From Acidocella sp. KAb 2-4 (GTDB taxonomy: Bacteria > Pseudomonadota > Alphaproteobacteria > Acetobacterales > Acetobacteraceae): DNA of 64,000 bases. Below the pieces are notes generated by a model. The model searched no databases. It worked only from the letters and a program-made list of their open reading frames with translations, and was not told the DNA's origin. This document shows, one piece after another, positions 45,430-55,409 of this stretch (position 1 is its first letter; every line of letters begins with the position of its first letter). The position numbers were made by a program, and so were the translations under genes. The stretch is from contig NZ_JAJDJU010000004.1 of NCBI RefSeq assembly GCF_020567705.1, positions 1-64,000 on the forward strand, in the 5' to 3' direction.

Positions 45430-46355
45430 AGCGCCTTCTCCAGCTCCGGCAGCACGGTGAAGAGATCGCCCACCAGCCCGTAATCGGCCACCTGGAAGAT
45501 CGGCGCGTCCTCATCCTTGTTGATGGCGACGATCACCTTGGAGTCCTTCATGCCGGCGAGATGCTGGATCGCGCCCGAGATGCCGACCGCGATATACAGC
45601 TCCGGCGCCACGATCTTGCCGGTCTGGCCGACCTGGTAATCATTCGGCACGAACCCGGCATCCACCGCCGCGCGCGAGGCGCCGACCGCGGCCCCAAGCT
45701 TATCGGCGATCGGATCGAGCAGCTTGGTGAAGTTCTCGCCATTCTGCATGCCGCGGCCGCCGGAGATGATGATCTTCGCCGCCGTCAGCTCCGGCCGCTC
45801 AGACTTCGACAACTCGGCGCCGACATATTTCGACTTGCCGTCCGCCGGGGCGATGCTCACCGCCTCGACCGGGGCGGAGCCGCCCTCGGCCGGCACGGGG
45901 TCGAAGGACGAGGCGCGCACGGTCAGCACCTTCTTGGCGTCGGCCGACTTCACCGTGGCCAGCGCGTTGCCGGCATAGATCGGGCGCACGAACGTATCGG
46001 CGTCGACCACATCGGAGATGTCGGAGATCACCTGCACGTCCAGCAGCGCCGCGGCGCGGGGCAGCACGTTTTTGCCCACCGCCGTCGCCGCCTGCAGGAT
46101 GTGGCTGTAATTACCGGCCAGCGACACGATCAGCGCCGCCACCGGCTCCGCCAGCTCATGCGCGTAGCCCGGCGCGTCCGCCACCAGCACCTTGGCGAGG
46201 CCCGGAATCTTCGCCGCTGCCTCGGCCGCCGCACTCACGCCAGCGCCCACCACCAGGCCATGCACCTCGCCCAGCTTGGCCGCCGCCGCAATCGCCGAGC
46301 GCGCCGGCTGCTTAATGCCGTGGGCGTCGTAATCGAGAACAACAAGAGCCGTCAT
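45426..46355 (-). CDS. etfA: Electron transfer flavoprotein alpha subunit
   Basis: 309 residues. The C-terminal FAD domain shows [47 protein letters not shown] and a NKDEDAPIF segment. With EtfB it carries electrons from acyl-CoA dehydrogenases to the quinone pool. Second gene of etfB-etfA-hbd. Confidence 0.97.
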   Translation of the reverse strand: MTALVVLDYDAHGIKQPARSAIAAAAKLGEVHGLVVGAGVSAAAEAAAKIPGLAKVLVADAPGYAHELAEPVAALIVSLAGNYSHILQAATAVGKNVLPRAAALLDVQVISDISDVVDADTFVRPIYAGNALATVKSADAKKVLTVRASSFDPVPAEGGSAPVEAVSIAPADGKSKYVGAELSKSERPELTAAKIIISGGRGMQNGENFTKLLDPIADKLGAAVGASRAAVDAGFVPNDYQVGQTGKIVAPELYIAVGISGAIQHLAGMKDSKVIVAINKDEDAPIFQVADYGLVGDLFTVLPELEKAL

Positions 46356-46357
46356 GG

Positions 46358-47107
46358 TCAGATCACCTTCGCTTCGTTACGCAGTTTCTCAATCAGGGTG
46401 GCCACATCCGGCACCTTGATGCCGGCCTTGCGCACCGGCGGCTCGGACACGCTGAGCGTGGTCAGGCGCGGCGTCACATCCACGCCGAGATCCTCGGGCT
46501 TGAGCATGTCGATCGACTTCTTGCGCGCCTTCATGATGTTCGGCAGCGAGGCATAGCGCGGCTCGTTCAGGCGCAGATCGGCGGTGATCACCGCCGGCAG
46601 CGCCAGCGCCACCGTCTCCAGACCGCCATCGATCTCGCGCGTCACCGTCGCGGTGCCGTCGGCGATCTCGACCTTCGAGGCGAAGGTGCCCTGCGGCCAG
46701 CCCAGCAGCGCCGCCAGCATCTGCCCGGTCGCGTTCATGTCGTCATCGATCGCCTGCTTGCCCAGCACCACGATCTGCGCGCCTTCCTTCTCGGCCAGCG
46801 CCTTCAGCACCTTGGCTACCGCCAGCGGCTCCACCGCCACGTCGGTCTCCACCAGCACGCCACGGTCGGCACCCATCGCCAGCGCCGTGCGGATCGTCTC
46901 CTGCGCCTGGCTCACGCCAATCGACACCGCCACGATCTCGGACGCCACGCCCTTCTCCTTCAGGCGCACCGCTTCCTCAACCGCAATCTCGTCAAACGGG
47001 TTCATCGACATCTTCACGCCGGCGGTCTCGACCCCCGTCTTGTCCGATTTCACCCGGACCTTGACGTTATAATCGACCACGCGCTTCACAGCGACCAGCA
47101 ATTTCAT
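46358..47107 (-). CDS. etfB: Electron transfer flavoprotein beta subunit
   Basis: 249 residues, typical length, with [18 protein letters not shown] at the start, [19 protein letters not shown], and [18 protein letters not shown]. It carries AMP and pairs with EtfA. Two bases separate it from etfA. Confidence 0.97.
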   Translation of the reverse strand: MKLLVAVKRVVDYNVKVRVKSDKTGVETAGVKMSMNPFDEIAVEEAVRLKEKGVASEIVAVSIGVSQAQETIRTALAMGADRGVLVETDVAVEPLAVAKVLKALAEKEGAQIVVLGKQAIDDDMNATGQMLAALLGWPQGTFASKVEIADGTATVTREIDGGLETVALALPAVITADLRLNEPRYASLPNIMKARKKSIDMLKPEDLGVDVTPRLTTLSVSEPPVRKAGIKVPDVATLIEKLRNEAKVI

Positions 47108-47201
47108 TTCTTACCTCGCTTCTTTCCCGAAATAGGATGTTGCCTTGATATTGGATGTTGCCCGGCCTGGAAAGACCCCAGCGAGCATATAATAACGCTG
47201 C

Positions 47202-48356
47202 TTATTTCACCCGGCGCAGCCGCCGCATCGCCTCCTCCACATCGTCCAGCCTGGCGCAATAGCTCAAGCGCAGATAGCGCCCCCCGCGCGCGGGGTCGAA
47301 ATCATAGCCCGGCGTGGTGGCGATGTTCTGCTCCTCCAGCAGCCGGGCGCAGAAAGCGGCGCTGTCCTCACCCCGCCCCTGCAGATCGACATAGATATAA
47401 AAGGCGCCATCGGCGGGGGAGAACACATCGAACCCGGCGGCGCGCAGCCCCTCGCTCATCACCGCGCGGGCGGTTTCGTAATTGCGGCGGTTGGCTTCGA
47501 GTTCCGCGCGGCAATCCAGCGCCGCCATGGCCGCGACCTGCGAGATATAAGAGGGTGAGACGAAGAAATTCGCCGCCAGCCGGTCCACCACCGGCGCCAG
47601 CGCCTCGGGCAGCACCATCCAGCCGACGCGCCAGCCCGTCATCGAGAAATATTTAGAGAAGGAGTTGATGACGATCGCGCTGGCCGAGAATAGCGCGGCC
47701 GAGGCCTGCGGCTTGCCATAGGTGAGGCCGTGATAGATTTCGTCGGAGATCAGGCGGATGCCGTTGGCGTCGCAATAGCGGGCAAGCTCAGCAAGAGCCT
47801 CGGGGGCGAGCATGGAGCCGGTGGGGTTGGCCGGGCTGGCGACGATCAGCCCCTCGGGGCGGCGCGGCAGAGCTTCGAGCATTGCCACCGTCGGCTGGAA
47901 CCCGGTCTCGATGCCGCAGGGCAGCACCACCGGCTTCAGCCCCAGCGCCACCGCGATATTCACATAAGGCGGGTAATAAGGCGCGGCGAGGGCAATCTCG
48001 TCCCCGGCGTCAAACGCCGCGAGATAGGCCAGTGGAAATGCGCCCGAGGCCCCGAAGGTGACCGCGATGCGCGCGGGCGGTACCTCGATGCCGTACCATT
48101 CCTTGATATGCGCGGCGAGGCGCTGGCGCAGCTCCGGGCGGCCCAGCGCCTCGGTATAGCCAAGCGTGTCATCGCCTTGCAGCGCCGCCGCCACCGCCGC
48201 CTTGGCCCCGGCGGGCAGGCCGGTGCCGGGCTGCCCGACCTCCAGGCGCAGGATGGGCGGCGCCCCGGGCGGCAGCGCGGCGGCGCGCGCATTGGCCCGG
48301 GTGATGACCTGCATCACCTGGAAAGGCGGTACGTGCCGTCCAACCCCGATCTTCAA
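47202..48356 (-). CDS. Class I/II pyridoxal-phosphate aminotransferase
   Basis: 384 residues. The PLP lysine lies in INSFSKYFSMTGWRVGW, with SPANPTGSM and DEIYHGLTYG for cofactor binding and RYLRLSYC holding the substrate-binding arginine. An aspartate/aromatic-type aminotransferase; the exact amino acid is not determinable. It ends 95 bp from etfB and is not clearly in that operon. Confidence 0.9.
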   Translation of the reverse strand: MKIGVGRHVPPFQVMQVITRANARAAALPPGAPPILRLEVGQPGTGLPAGAKAAVAAALQGDDTLGYTEALGRPELRQRLAAHIKEWYGIEVPPARIAVTFGASGAFPLAYLAAFDAGDEIALAAPYYPPYVNIAVALGLKPVVLPCGIETGFQPTVAMLEALPRRPEGLIVASPANPTGSMLAPEALAELARYCDANGIRLISDEIYHGLTYGKPQASAALFSASAIVINSFSKYFSMTGWRVGWMVLPEALAPVVDRLAANFFVSPSYISQVAAMAALDCRAELEANRRNYETARAVMSEGLRAAGFDVFSPADGAFYIYVDLQGRGEDSAAFCARLLEEQNIATTPGYDFDPARGGRYLRLSYCARLDDVEEAMRRLRRVK

Positions 48357-48359
48357 GCG

Positions 48360-49616
48360 TTAACGCCCGCCGACCGCCAAGCCCTGGCCCCGCGCATCGG
48401 CAGCGGCAGTGCAACTGCCCTCCCCGCCCGGCACGCCGCCAGGGCAGGAGATGACATTGGCGCGGCCGGGCTCCGGCACCGGCACGCCAGGATGCCCGGC
48501 CAGGGCGTTGGTCAGCCCGGCCTGCGCGGCCTGGGCAGCGGCGCTCTGGCCGGTGCCGCTGGCGGCGGCGTGGAAAGCGCCCCCGGACGTATAGGCCATG
48601 GCGGCGGCGAGATCGGGCACCGGGTTGCTATGCGGCGAAGCCGCCAGCACCACGCCGGTGCCGGGCGCGATCCGCCCCGTGCCAAACAAGTTATTCAGCG
48701 AGGTGACGCAGATCACCGCGCCGCCATTCTTGTCCAGCGCCATGAAGCTGGCCGAGGCGGGCAGCGTCTCCATCGCCGGGGTGCTCACCGGCAGCGACGC
48801 CGTGGCATAGCCATCGGCGGTGCCGGTGACCGCAGGCTCGATATGCGGCTTGGCGGAAGCGAGATCCTCCACCGTCAGCCCGCCCCCGGCCTCCTGCGCC
48901 GCGGCGGCGAATTGGCGGGCATACGACCCGGCATAGAAGCCCTGCACGCCCTGGACGCGCAGCGTCTCCAGCGTGGCGGCGAGGTCGGGCTGCTGCAGAT
49001 TGGCGCCGGCCGGCAACATCGTGCCGCCTGGGGCGAACACCGCGGCGGCAGCCGGATCGGCCAGCAGCGCACTGCCGACGACGGTGAGATCCGACTCCAG
49101 CGCCGGGGAAAGCTGGGCGCTGGCGGCAAGGCGCTCGGCCGGCACGATCACCGCCGATTGCGGCAACTGGCCATAGCCCGCCTGCAGCGCCAGCAGGCCG
49201 CGCGCCATGGTGGGCACGGCAGCGGGGCGGTCGCCGCTCTCAGCGGCGGGCGAACCGGCGGGGAAGAGCAGCGCCACAGGCGGTTGCATGTTGCCCTTGG
49301 CGTCCGGCATCCGGACCAGGCAGGCGCCGCCCCCGCCGAGCGACGCGCGCGACGGCAGCGTCACGGCCATCGCGAATCCCTCCGCCGCGGCGGCATCGGC
49401 GGCATTGCCGCCTTGGTTCAGCACTTGCCGCCCGATCAGCGCGGCCTGCGGTTCGTCCGCCACGGCATAGCCAAACACGCTGGGCGGCGCCGCGTTCTGG
49501 CCCAGGCTGGCATCCGGCCCGGCATTGGTGCCGAGCAGCTGGTGGCCGATGGTGGCGCAACCCGACAGCGCGGTGAAGGAGAGTGCGGCGGCAAGGCGGA
49601 AGATACGGCTATGCAA
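48360..49616 (-). CDS. Gamma-glutamyltransferase-like lipoprotein, divergent
   Basis: 418 residues from TTG 49616, where AAAGGG stands 9 bases upstream. Residues 1-20 form a lipoprotein signal ending LSGC (Cys20). The body has the GGT N-terminal motif GGNAADAAAAEGFAMAV (69-85), SLGGGGACLV, and LNNLFGTGRIAPGTGVVL. The catalytic TTH motif is replaced by a Ser-Ala-Ser (288-290) in PASASFMALD, and the C-terminal PGGS motif is absent. The protein is shorter than ordinary GGT (~560). It may be a non-catalytic or altered relative, anchored in the periplasm. Confidence 0.7.
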   Translation of the reverse strand: MHSRIFRLAAALSFTALSGCATIGHQLLGTNAGPDASLGQNAAPPSVFGYAVADEPQAALIGRQVLNQGGNAADAAAAEGFAMAVTLPSRASLGGGGACLVRMPDAKGNMQPPVALLFPAGSPAAESGDRPAAVPTMARGLLALQAGYGQLPQSAVIVPAERLAASAQLSPALESDLTVVGSALLADPAAAAVFAPGGTMLPAGANLQQPDLAATLETLRVQGVQGFYAGSYARQFAAAAQEAGGGLTVEDLASAKPHIEPAVTGTADGYATASLPVSTPAMETLPASASFMALDKNGGAVICVTSLNNLFGTGRIAPGTGVVLAASPHSNPVPDLAAAMAYTSGGAFHAAASGTGQSAAAQAAQAGLTNALAGHPGVPVPEPGRANVISCPGGVPGGEGSCTAAADARGQGLAVGGR

Positions 49617-49700
49617 GCGGCGATACCCTTTGAAAGAGCTGAAATCCGGCCGGGACTGGCGCCCTGCCTGCTTAGCCGTGAATGGCGCCGCCGCCAAGGC

Positions 49701-50318
49701 TCAGGCGGCGGCTTGCCGCCCCGGGCGCAGAATGCCGAGCCGCTTGGTGAAGCCCTTGCGCAGCTTGGTTACCCGGCCGATGCCGGCGAGCCGGCGGTCG
49801 AGGAAGGCGAGCGTGCGCTCATGCTCGGGCGAGACATCGCTCAGCCAGAACAGCAGCGTGGCGAGATACACCGCGCCCAGGCTGGCGCGTTTGGTGTACC
49901 AGGAGAAATCGGCCGATTGGTCGCCCACAGCGTACCACACGGCGTCGGCCGTGGCGGCGATGATGCGGGCCAAACGCGGCGCCTGCCCCGGCAGCGCCAG
50001 CCAGGAGAGGGCGCGGCGGATCGCCTCCTTATCCCCCGCATTCTGCTCCAGGCGCAGCGCCAGCGTGGCGCGCACCCGCGCGGTGAGCCCGCCTTCCAGC
50101 CCTTGCGCGGCCTCAATCATGCGCTGATCGGCCAGCGCGAAATAAGCCTCGATCATCTCCCCGGCGCCGCCGCTGAACACCAGCCCGGCTTCCTCCGGCG
50201 CGCGCCCCGCGGCCGCCAGCGCGGCGCGCAGGGCGGTGCGGGTCCAGCCGTCGAACGGCACGTTGGGCACCAGCGCGTCCAGCACCTTGGCGGTTTCTTC
50301 ATCGATCTGCATCGTCAA
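49701..50318 (-). CDS. COQ9-family ubiquinone biosynthesis protein
   Basis: 205 residues. Helical COQ9-type sequence (PFDGWTRTALRAALAAAG near the start; ADAVWYAVGDQSADFSWYTKR), known in alphaproteobacteria as the gene divergent from rpsU. A lipid-binding accessory of ubiquinone synthesis. Overlaps the deformylase gene by 4 bp and follows it in the same operon. Confidence 0.9.
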   Translation of the reverse strand: MTMQIDEETAKVLDALVPNVPFDGWTRTALRAALAAAGRAPEEAGLVFSGGAGEMIEAYFALADQRMIEAAQGLEGGLTARVRATLALRLEQNAGDKEAIRRALSWLALPGQAPRLARIIAATADAVWYAVGDQSADFSWYTKRASLGAVYLATLLFWLSDVSPEHERTLAFLDRRLAGIGRVTKLRKGFTKRLGILRPGRQAAA

Positions 50319-50848
50319 ATCTCCGGCAGCGGAACGGGGTTGCGCTCCAGCTCCTCGTTGTAGCCGAAATAGCGGAAATCCTCCATCCGCATCGGGTAGA
50401 GGATGCCGTCCAGATGGTCGGCCTCGTGCTGCGCCACCCGCGCGGCGAAGCCGGTGAGCACGTCATCCACCGAGGCGCCATCGGGCAGAAGGCCAGTGAG
50501 GCGGATGCGCTTGTAGCGCGGCACCACGGCGCGCAGGCCGGGAATCGAAAGACACCCCTCCCAGCCCAACACCCGCTCATCCGAAAGCGGGGTGATGACC
50601 GGGTTGACGATGGCGCGCAGCGCCAGCGCCACCCCATTGTCTGACCGGCTGGCCGGGACCTGGAACAGAAACACCCGACGCGAGACGAATACCTGCGGCG
50701 CGGCGAGGCCGACTCCACCGCTATCGGCCAGGGTCTCGGCCATATCCGCCAGCAGGCGGGCAAATTCGGGGCTGGCGAGGTCATCGACCTCGGCGGCGCG
50801 GCGCAGCAGAACCGGGTGGCCCATGCGGGCGATCTTCAAAACCGACAT
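50315..50848 (-). CDS. def: Peptide deformylase
   Basis: 177 residues. The three deformylase motifs are present: GVGLAAPQ, EGCLSIPG and QHEADHLDG (HExxH with the metal-binding histidines). Removes the formyl group from nascent proteins. Encoded divergently from rpsU and upstream of the COQ9 gene. Confidence 0.96.
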   Translation of the reverse strand: MSVLKIARMGHPVLLRRAAEVDDLASPEFARLLADMAETLADSGGVGLAAPQVFVSRRVFLFQVPASRSDNGVALALRAIVNPVITPLSDERVLGWEGCLSIPGLRAVVPRYKRIRLTGLLPDGASVDDVLTGFAARVAQHEADHLDGILYPMRMEDFRYFGYNEELERNPVPLPEI

Positions 50849-50877
50849 AATTGCATGTTTGCCCCCGCAGAATTGAT

Positions 50878-50905
50878 TTGGCGAGAGCGGAATCTGTGCT
50901 ATAGG
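50878..50905 (+). promoter_or_regulatory. Candidate rpsU promoter
   Basis: TTGGCG (50878-50883) and TATAGG (50900-50905), spaced by 16 bases, lie between the def start and rpsU. The -10 is preceded by TGC, giving an extended -10-like context. Confidence 0.4.
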
Positions 50906-50988
50906 CGCCGCAGCTTTGCGGAACCGGCCAAACTCGGCCGCGTTTCGCTTTACCCTATTTTAACCCCTGTTCAGGAGTTGGCGACCCG

Positions 50989-51192
50989 GTGCAAGTTCTC
51001 GTTCGTGATAATAACGTCGATCAGGCGCTCAAGGCGCTCAAAAAGAAGCTCCAGCGCGAGGGCGTGTTCCGCGAGATGAAGCTCCGCCGCCATTACGAGA
51101 AGCCCTCCGAGCGCCGCGCGCGCGAGGCAGCCGAGGCTGTGCGCCGCGCCCGCAAGATGGAGCGCAAGCGCGTCGAGCGCGAAGGCTTCTAA
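50989..51192 (+). CDS. rpsU: Ribosomal protein bS21
   Basis: 67 residues, the usual size. [20 protein letters not shown] at the start and a Lys/Arg-rich C-terminus ([16 protein letters not shown]) are typical. Begins with GTG; CAGGAG lies about 11 bases upstream. Single gene with its own terminator, divergent from def-COQ9. Confidence 0.97.
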   Translation: MQVLVRDNNVDQALKALKKKLQREGVFREMKLRRHYEKPSERRAREAAEAVRRARKMERKRVEREGF

Positions 51193-51218
51193 TAAGTTTA
51201 CGAGAATTCGCCTTTGGG

Positions 51219-51250
51219 AGCCGCGGATGGGACGCCATCCGCGGCTTTTC
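51219..51250 (+). terminator. rpsU terminator
   Basis: A 12-bp stem (51219-51230 with 51235-51246) around GACG, followed by Ts. Clear rho-independent terminator, also close to the 3' end of the convergent tusA-like gene. Confidence 0.88.
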
Positions 51251-51260
51251 CTGTTGGCGG

Positions 51261-51509
51261 CTATCCCTTGCGGATGACCAGCAGCCAAGTGCCATCCGCC
51301 TGCTCCAGCAGGTCGAGCGGGTCGTGCCCCTGGTCAGCGGCGGCGCGGGGCACGTTTTTCAGCGGATCCTCGCCCTTGAGCCGCACCAGCAGGACCTGCC
51401 CCTCCGCCAGCGTATCCAGCGCAAGGCGGGTCCGCACATAGGTCATGGGGCAGGTCTCAGCGGTGATGTCGATGGCTTTATCGTGCGGCGGCAAGGTGGA
51501 AGCGGACAT
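51261..51509 (-). CDS. TusA-family sulfurtransferase
   Basis: 82 residues. The SirA/TusA signature ITAETCPMTYVRTRLALD has the catalytic cysteine in a CPMT motif, followed by LKGEDPLKNVPRAAADQGH. These small proteins relay persulfide sulfur, for instance to tRNA thiolation or molybdenum cofactor. Start at ATG 51509. Divergent from fur. Confidence 0.82.
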   Translation of the reverse strand: MSASTLPPHDKAIDITAETCPMTYVRTRLALDTLAEGQVLLVRLKGEDPLKNVPRAAADQGHDPLDLLEQADGTWLLVIRKG

Positions 51510-51567
51510 GGCAAACTCTGGATTTAAGGCTGGACCCGAACATAAACTTGGGCCACAAGGCAGCAAG

Positions 51568-51978
51568 ATGGATATAAGCATCGAACGCCTGTGCATAGAG
51601 AATGGGCTGAAGATGACAGGGCCGCGCCGGGTGATCGCGCGGGTGTTGTCTGAAGCGACCGACCACCCGGATGTGGATGAACTACACCGGCGGGCGAATC
51701 GCGTCGATCCCCGGATCTCGCTCGCCACCGTTTACCGTACCGTCCGCCTGCTCGAATCCAAGGGCATCCTGTCGCGCCGCGACCTCGGCAGCCGCCGCGC
51801 GCGCTATGAGCCGAGCGGCGACAAGCACCATTTCCATTTGGTTGACCGCGAAAACGGGACCGTGGTGGAATTCGCCGCCCCCCAGGCCGAGGCGATGCTG
51901 CGCGAAATCGCGGCGGCCCAGGGCTTCGAGGTGGACAACATAAAAATCGAGCTTTTCGGCCGGCGGTCGGCCGAATGA
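51568..51978 (+). CDS. Fur-family transcriptional regulator
   Basis: 136 residues. The DNA-binding half has DHPDVDELHRRANR and ISLATVYRTVRLLESKGIL. The dimerisation half has HHFHLVDRENGTVVEF. The CxxC structural zinc site is absent, as in many alphaproteobacterial Fur/Mur/Irr proteins, so the metal (iron, manganese or haem) cannot be named. It overlaps the acyltransferase gene by 4 bp, which is unusual for a Fur. Confidence 0.88.
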   Translation: MDISIERLCIENGLKMTGPRRVIARVLSEATDHPDVDELHRRANRVDPRISLATVYRTVRLLESKGILSRRDLGSRRARYEPSGDKHHFHLVDRENGTVVEFAAPQAEAMLREIAAAQGFEVDNIKIELFGRRSAE

Positions 51979-52811
51979 ATCAGAGTCTCATGCCTGAGCT
52001 GCCGCGTTTCACCATCGGCAACGCCGCCCCCGGCTTTCCGGAGCTGCGCGCCGGCAATCTGGGCGTGCGCCTAGCCACCACCGCCGCCGAGCTGGATGCC
52101 GCGCAAAGCCTGCGTTACCGCGTGTTTTACGCCGAGATGGGCGCCAAAGCCGACCCCGCCACCCAGGCCAGCCAGCGCGACCATGACGAGTTCGACGCCA
52201 TCGCCGACCACCTGCTGGTGGTGGACCATGACCTCGGCGAGGGCACGGAGAGCGTGGTCGGCACCTACCGGCTCATCCGCCAGGAAATGGCGGAGAAATT
52301 CGGGCGCTATTACTCAGAGAGCGAATACGACATCGGGCCGCTGAAGCGCTTCGCCGGGCGCAAGCTGGAGCTGGGCCGCAGCTGCACCGCCCCGGCCTAT
52401 CGCTCGCGCGCGGTGCTGCAACTGCTTTGGCGCGGCATCGCCGCCTATGTCTTCCACCACGGCATCGACCTTATGTTCGGCTGCGCCAGCCTGCACGGCA
52501 CCGACCCCGCCGCCCTGGCCGAGGAGCTGACCTATCTCGCCGCGCACCATATGGCGCCGGAGGCGATCCGCCCACGCGCCTTGCCCGGCCGCTATGTGGA
52601 AATGCGCCGCATGGACCCCGCCGCACTCAACCCGAAAGCAGCGCTGATGCGCCTGCCCCCGCTCGTCAAAGGTTATCTGCGCCTCGGCGGTTTCGTGGGT
52701 GACGGCGCGGTGATCGATGCCCAATTCAATACCACGGACATCGCGGTGGTGGTGCAGACCGACCTGGTGACGGAAAAATACTACCGGCACTATGAGCGGG
52801 AGGCTCGCTGA
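51975..52811 (+). CDS. OlsB-like N-acyltransferase (GNAT), ornithine lipid synthesis
   Basis: 278 residues. The GNAT-type acyltransferase pattern of OlsB is visible: LRYRVFYAEMGA near residue 50, VVGTYRLI, LELGRSCTAPAYRSR, and DLMFGCASLHGTDP. OlsB transfers a 3-hydroxyacyl group from ACP to ornithine, the first step to lyso-ornithine lipid. An OlsA-type O-acyltransferase is not in the window. It is translationally coupled to the Fur-family regulator. Confidence 0.82.
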   Translation: MNQSLMPELPRFTIGNAAPGFPELRAGNLGVRLATTAAELDAAQSLRYRVFYAEMGAKADPATQASQRDHDEFDAIADHLLVVDHDLGEGTESVVGTYRLIRQEMAEKFGRYYSESEYDIGPLKRFAGRKLELGRSCTAPAYRSRAVLQLLWRGIAAYVFHHGIDLMFGCASLHGTDPAALAEELTYLAAHHMAPEAIRPRALPGRYVEMRRMDPAALNPKAALMRLPPLVKGYLRLGGFVGDGAVIDAQFNTTDIAVVVQTDLVTEKYYRHYEREAR

Positions 52812-52858
52812 GGCATAAGCCGCGCCGTGATGACGCTGCGCCGCGGGAGAGTGTAAAA

Positions 52859-53365
52859 ATGGCTGAAGATGATGTGACCATACCGGATTCGCTGCTGCCC
52901 TATGACGAGTGGACGCAGGACGCCCTGCGCCAGGTTGTGGTCAGCGCCCTCCGCCATGCGGCGCATGAGGGCCTGCCCGGCGGGCACCATTTCTACATCA
53001 GCTTCAAGACCGCCTATCCGGGCGTGGCGATCCCCGATCGGCTGCGCGCGCAATATCCCGATGAAATGACGATCGTGCTGCAGCACCAGTTCCACAGCCT
53101 CACCGTGGACGAAGCCGGCACAATCATGTCCGTCGGGCTGTCATTCTCGGGCATCCCCTCCACGCTCACCATCCCCATCGCCGCCATCACCAGCTTTGCC
53201 GACCCCGAAGTGCGCTTCGGCCTGCATTTCGAGGTGACGGTGCCCGAGCCGGTGAAGGTGGCCGATATCCCCGCCCCCGAGGGGGATGATGTCCCAGCCC
53301 GCCCCAATGACGGCCCCGCCGCCGTGGTGAGCCTGGACGCTTTTCGCAAACGGCAGAAAGACTAA
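52859..53365 (+). CDS. sspB: SspB-family ClpXP adaptor
   Basis: 168 residues. The tag-binding domain shows [25 protein letters not shown] and a conserved [12 protein letters not shown]-like strand (here [13 protein letters not shown]). The acidic linker and short basic end (LDAFRKRQ) match the ClpX-binding tail. It delivers ssrA-tagged proteins to ClpXP. Confidence 0.9.
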   Translation: MAEDDVTIPDSLLPYDEWTQDALRQVVVSALRHAAHEGLPGGHHFYISFKTAYPGVAIPDRLRAQYPDEMTIVLQHQFHSLTVDEAGTIMSVGLSFSGIPSTLTIPIAAITSFADPEVRFGLHFEVTVPEPVKVADIPAPEGDDVPARPNDGPAAVVSLDAFRKRQKD

Positions 53366-53370
53366 AGACG

Positions 53371-55017
53371 ATGAACGCAGACGCCCCGCGCCACCCCGGT
53401 TTCGCTTACAGCCCGATGTTCCCGCTGGGCGAAGACAAGACGGTGTATCGCAAGCTGGACATCTCCGGCGTCTCCACCATCGAGGTGGAAGGCAAGGCCG
53501 TGCTGAAGATCAGCCCCACGGCGCTGGAGGAGCTGGCCTTCGCCGCCTTTCATGATGTCGCGCATCTGCTGCGCCCGTCGCATCTGCAACAGCTCGCCAA
53601 CATCCTGAAAGACCCGGAAGCGAGCGAGAACGACCAATATGTCGCGCGCGAGTTCCTCAACAACGCGGTGATCGCCGCCAAGGGCGTGCTGCCGATGTGC
53701 CAGGATACCGGCACCGCGCTGGTGTTCGGCAAGAAGGGCCAGCGCGTCTGGGTGGAGGGCGACGAGGAAGAGGCGTTCAGCTTCGGCGTGCAGCGCACCT
53801 ATACCGAGACCAATCTGCGCTATTCGCAGATGGCACCGCTCAGCATGTTCGAGGAAAAGAACACCGGCAACAACCTGCCCGTGCAGTTCGACATCATGGC
53901 CGCGCCGGGCGAGCACCATGCCGATGAGTTCCACCTGCAATTCATCGCCAAGGGCGGCGGCTCGGCCAACAAGACTTATCTGTTCCAGGAAACCCGCGCG
54001 ACGCTGACGCCGGAGAAGATCTATTCCTTCCTGGAAACCAAGATCAAAACCCTCGGCACCTCGGCCTGCCCGCCTTATCATCTGTGCATCGTCATTGGCG
54101 GCACCTCGGCGGAGCTGAACCTGAAGACGGTGAAGCTCGGCTCCACCCGCTATCTCGACGCCCTGCCGACCAGCGGCGACCTTACCGGCCATGCCTTCCG
54201 CGACCTCGAGATGGAGCAGAAGGTGCTGGAGATCACCCGCAAGATCGGCATCGGCGCGCAGTTCGGCGGCAAGTATTTCTGCCACGACGTGCGCGTCATC
54301 CGCCTGCCGCGCCACGGCGCCAGCCTGCCCATCGGGCTGGGCGTGTCCTGCTCGGCTGACCGCCAGGTGAAGGCCAAGATTACCAAGGACGGCGTGTTCC
54401 TCGAACAGCTGGAAACCAACCCGGCCAAGTACCTGCCCGAGATCACCGACGAGCATCTCAGCGGCGAGGTGGTGGCCATCGACCTCAACCAGCCGATGGA
54501 TGCGATCCGCGCCAAGCTCTCTCAATACCCGATCAAGACCCGCGTGGCGCTGACCGGCACCATCGTGGTGGCGCGCGACATCGCCCACGCCAAGCTGCAG
54601 GAGCGGCTGGACCGCGGCGAGGGGCTCCCGCAATACATGAAGGACCATCCGGTGTATTACGCCGGCCCGGCGAAAACGCCCGAGGGCATGCCCACCGGCT
54701 CCTTCGGCCCCACCACCGCCGGGCGCATGGACAGCTACGTCGCCACCTTCCAGAAGGCCGGCGGCTCGCTGGTGATGCTGGCCAAGGGCAACCGCAGCAA
54801 GGCGGTGACCGAAGCCTGCAAGACCTATGGCGGCTTCTATCTCGGCTCCATCGGCGGCCCCGCCGCGGTGCTGGCGCAGAACAACATCAAGAAGGTCGAG
54901 GTGCTGGAATATCCGGAGCTCGGCATGGAAGCCGTGTGGAAGATCGAGGTGAAGGACTTCCCGGCCTTCATCGTGGTGGATGACAAGGGCAACGATTTCT
55001 TCGCCGATCTCGCATGA
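53371..55017 (+). CDS. Fumarate hydratase, class I
   Basis: 548 residues, the length of the single-chain iron-sulfur fumarase. Cluster and active-site regions are visible: [43 protein letters not shown] and the C-terminal GRMDSYV and [11 protein letters not shown] segments. Interconverts fumarate and malate in the TCA cycle. Begins 5 bp after sspB and overlaps the VOC gene by 4 bp. Confidence 0.96.
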   Translation: MNADAPRHPGFAYSPMFPLGEDKTVYRKLDISGVSTIEVEGKAVLKISPTALEELAFAAFHDVAHLLRPSHLQQLANILKDPEASENDQYVAREFLNNAVIAAKGVLPMCQDTGTALVFGKKGQRVWVEGDEEEAFSFGVQRTYTETNLRYSQMAPLSMFEEKNTGNNLPVQFDIMAAPGEHHADEFHLQFIAKGGGSANKTYLFQETRATLTPEKIYSFLETKIKTLGTSACPPYHLCIVIGGTSAELNLKTVKLGSTRYLDALPTSGDLTGHAFRDLEMEQKVLEITRKIGIGAQFGGKYFCHDVRVIRLPRHGASLPIGLGVSCSADRQVKAKITKDGVFLEQLETNPAKYLPEITDEHLSGEVVAIDLNQPMDAIRAKLSQYPIKTRVALTGTIVVARDIAHAKLQERLDRGEGLPQYMKDHPVYYAGPAKTPEGMPTGSFGPTTAGRMDSYVATFQKAGGSLVMLAKGNRSKAVTEACKTYGGFYLGSIGGPAAVLAQNNIKKVEVLEYPELGMEAVWKIEVKDFPAFIVVDDKGNDFFADLA

Positions 55018-55409
55018 AGTTCACCATCGACCGCATCGACCATCTCGTGCTGGTGTGCCGTGACCTCACGGCCACCGCCGCTTGGTATCAGCGCGTGCTG
55101 GGCATGGAGCGCGAGGAATATGGCGGCAAGAACCGCACCGCCCTGCGCTTCGGCGCCTGCAAGCTCAACTTGCACGAGGTGGACGCCAAGGTGGTGCCGC
55201 ATGCCGAGGCCGCTTCGCCCGGCGCGCTGGATCTATGCTTCGTGGTGGCCGTGCCGTCGGAGGATGTGGTGAACCATTTGCGTGCCTGCGAGGTGGAGAT
55301 CGAGCGCGGCCCGGTCTCGCGCATCGGCGCGCTGGGCGACATCACCTCCGTCTATTGCCGCGACCCGGATGGCAATCTGATCGAGATCGCCACCTACGCC
55401 GATCTCTGA
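55014..55409 (+). CDS. VOC-superfamily protein (glyoxalase-like)
   Basis: 131 residues. [19 protein letters not shown], then LGMERE and a C-terminal [17 protein letters not shown] carry the VOC metal-site pattern (His near 11 and Glu near 125). Substrate unknown. It sits between fumarase and queA with coupling on the upstream side, which is conserved-operon-like but not explained by function. Confidence 0.85.
   Translation: MKFTIDRIDHLVLVCRDLTATAAWYQRVLGMEREEYGGKNRTALRFGACKLNLHEVDAKVVPHAEAASPGALDLCFVVAVPSEDVVNHLRACEVEIERGPVSRIGALGDITSVYCRDPDGNLIEIATYADL

Noticed and set aside
47730-50363. An 877-codon plus-strand frame opposite the aminotransferase, GGT-like and COQ9 genes
   Set aside because: It spans three real genes on the other strand and is an Arg/Gly/Gln-rich antisense shadow.
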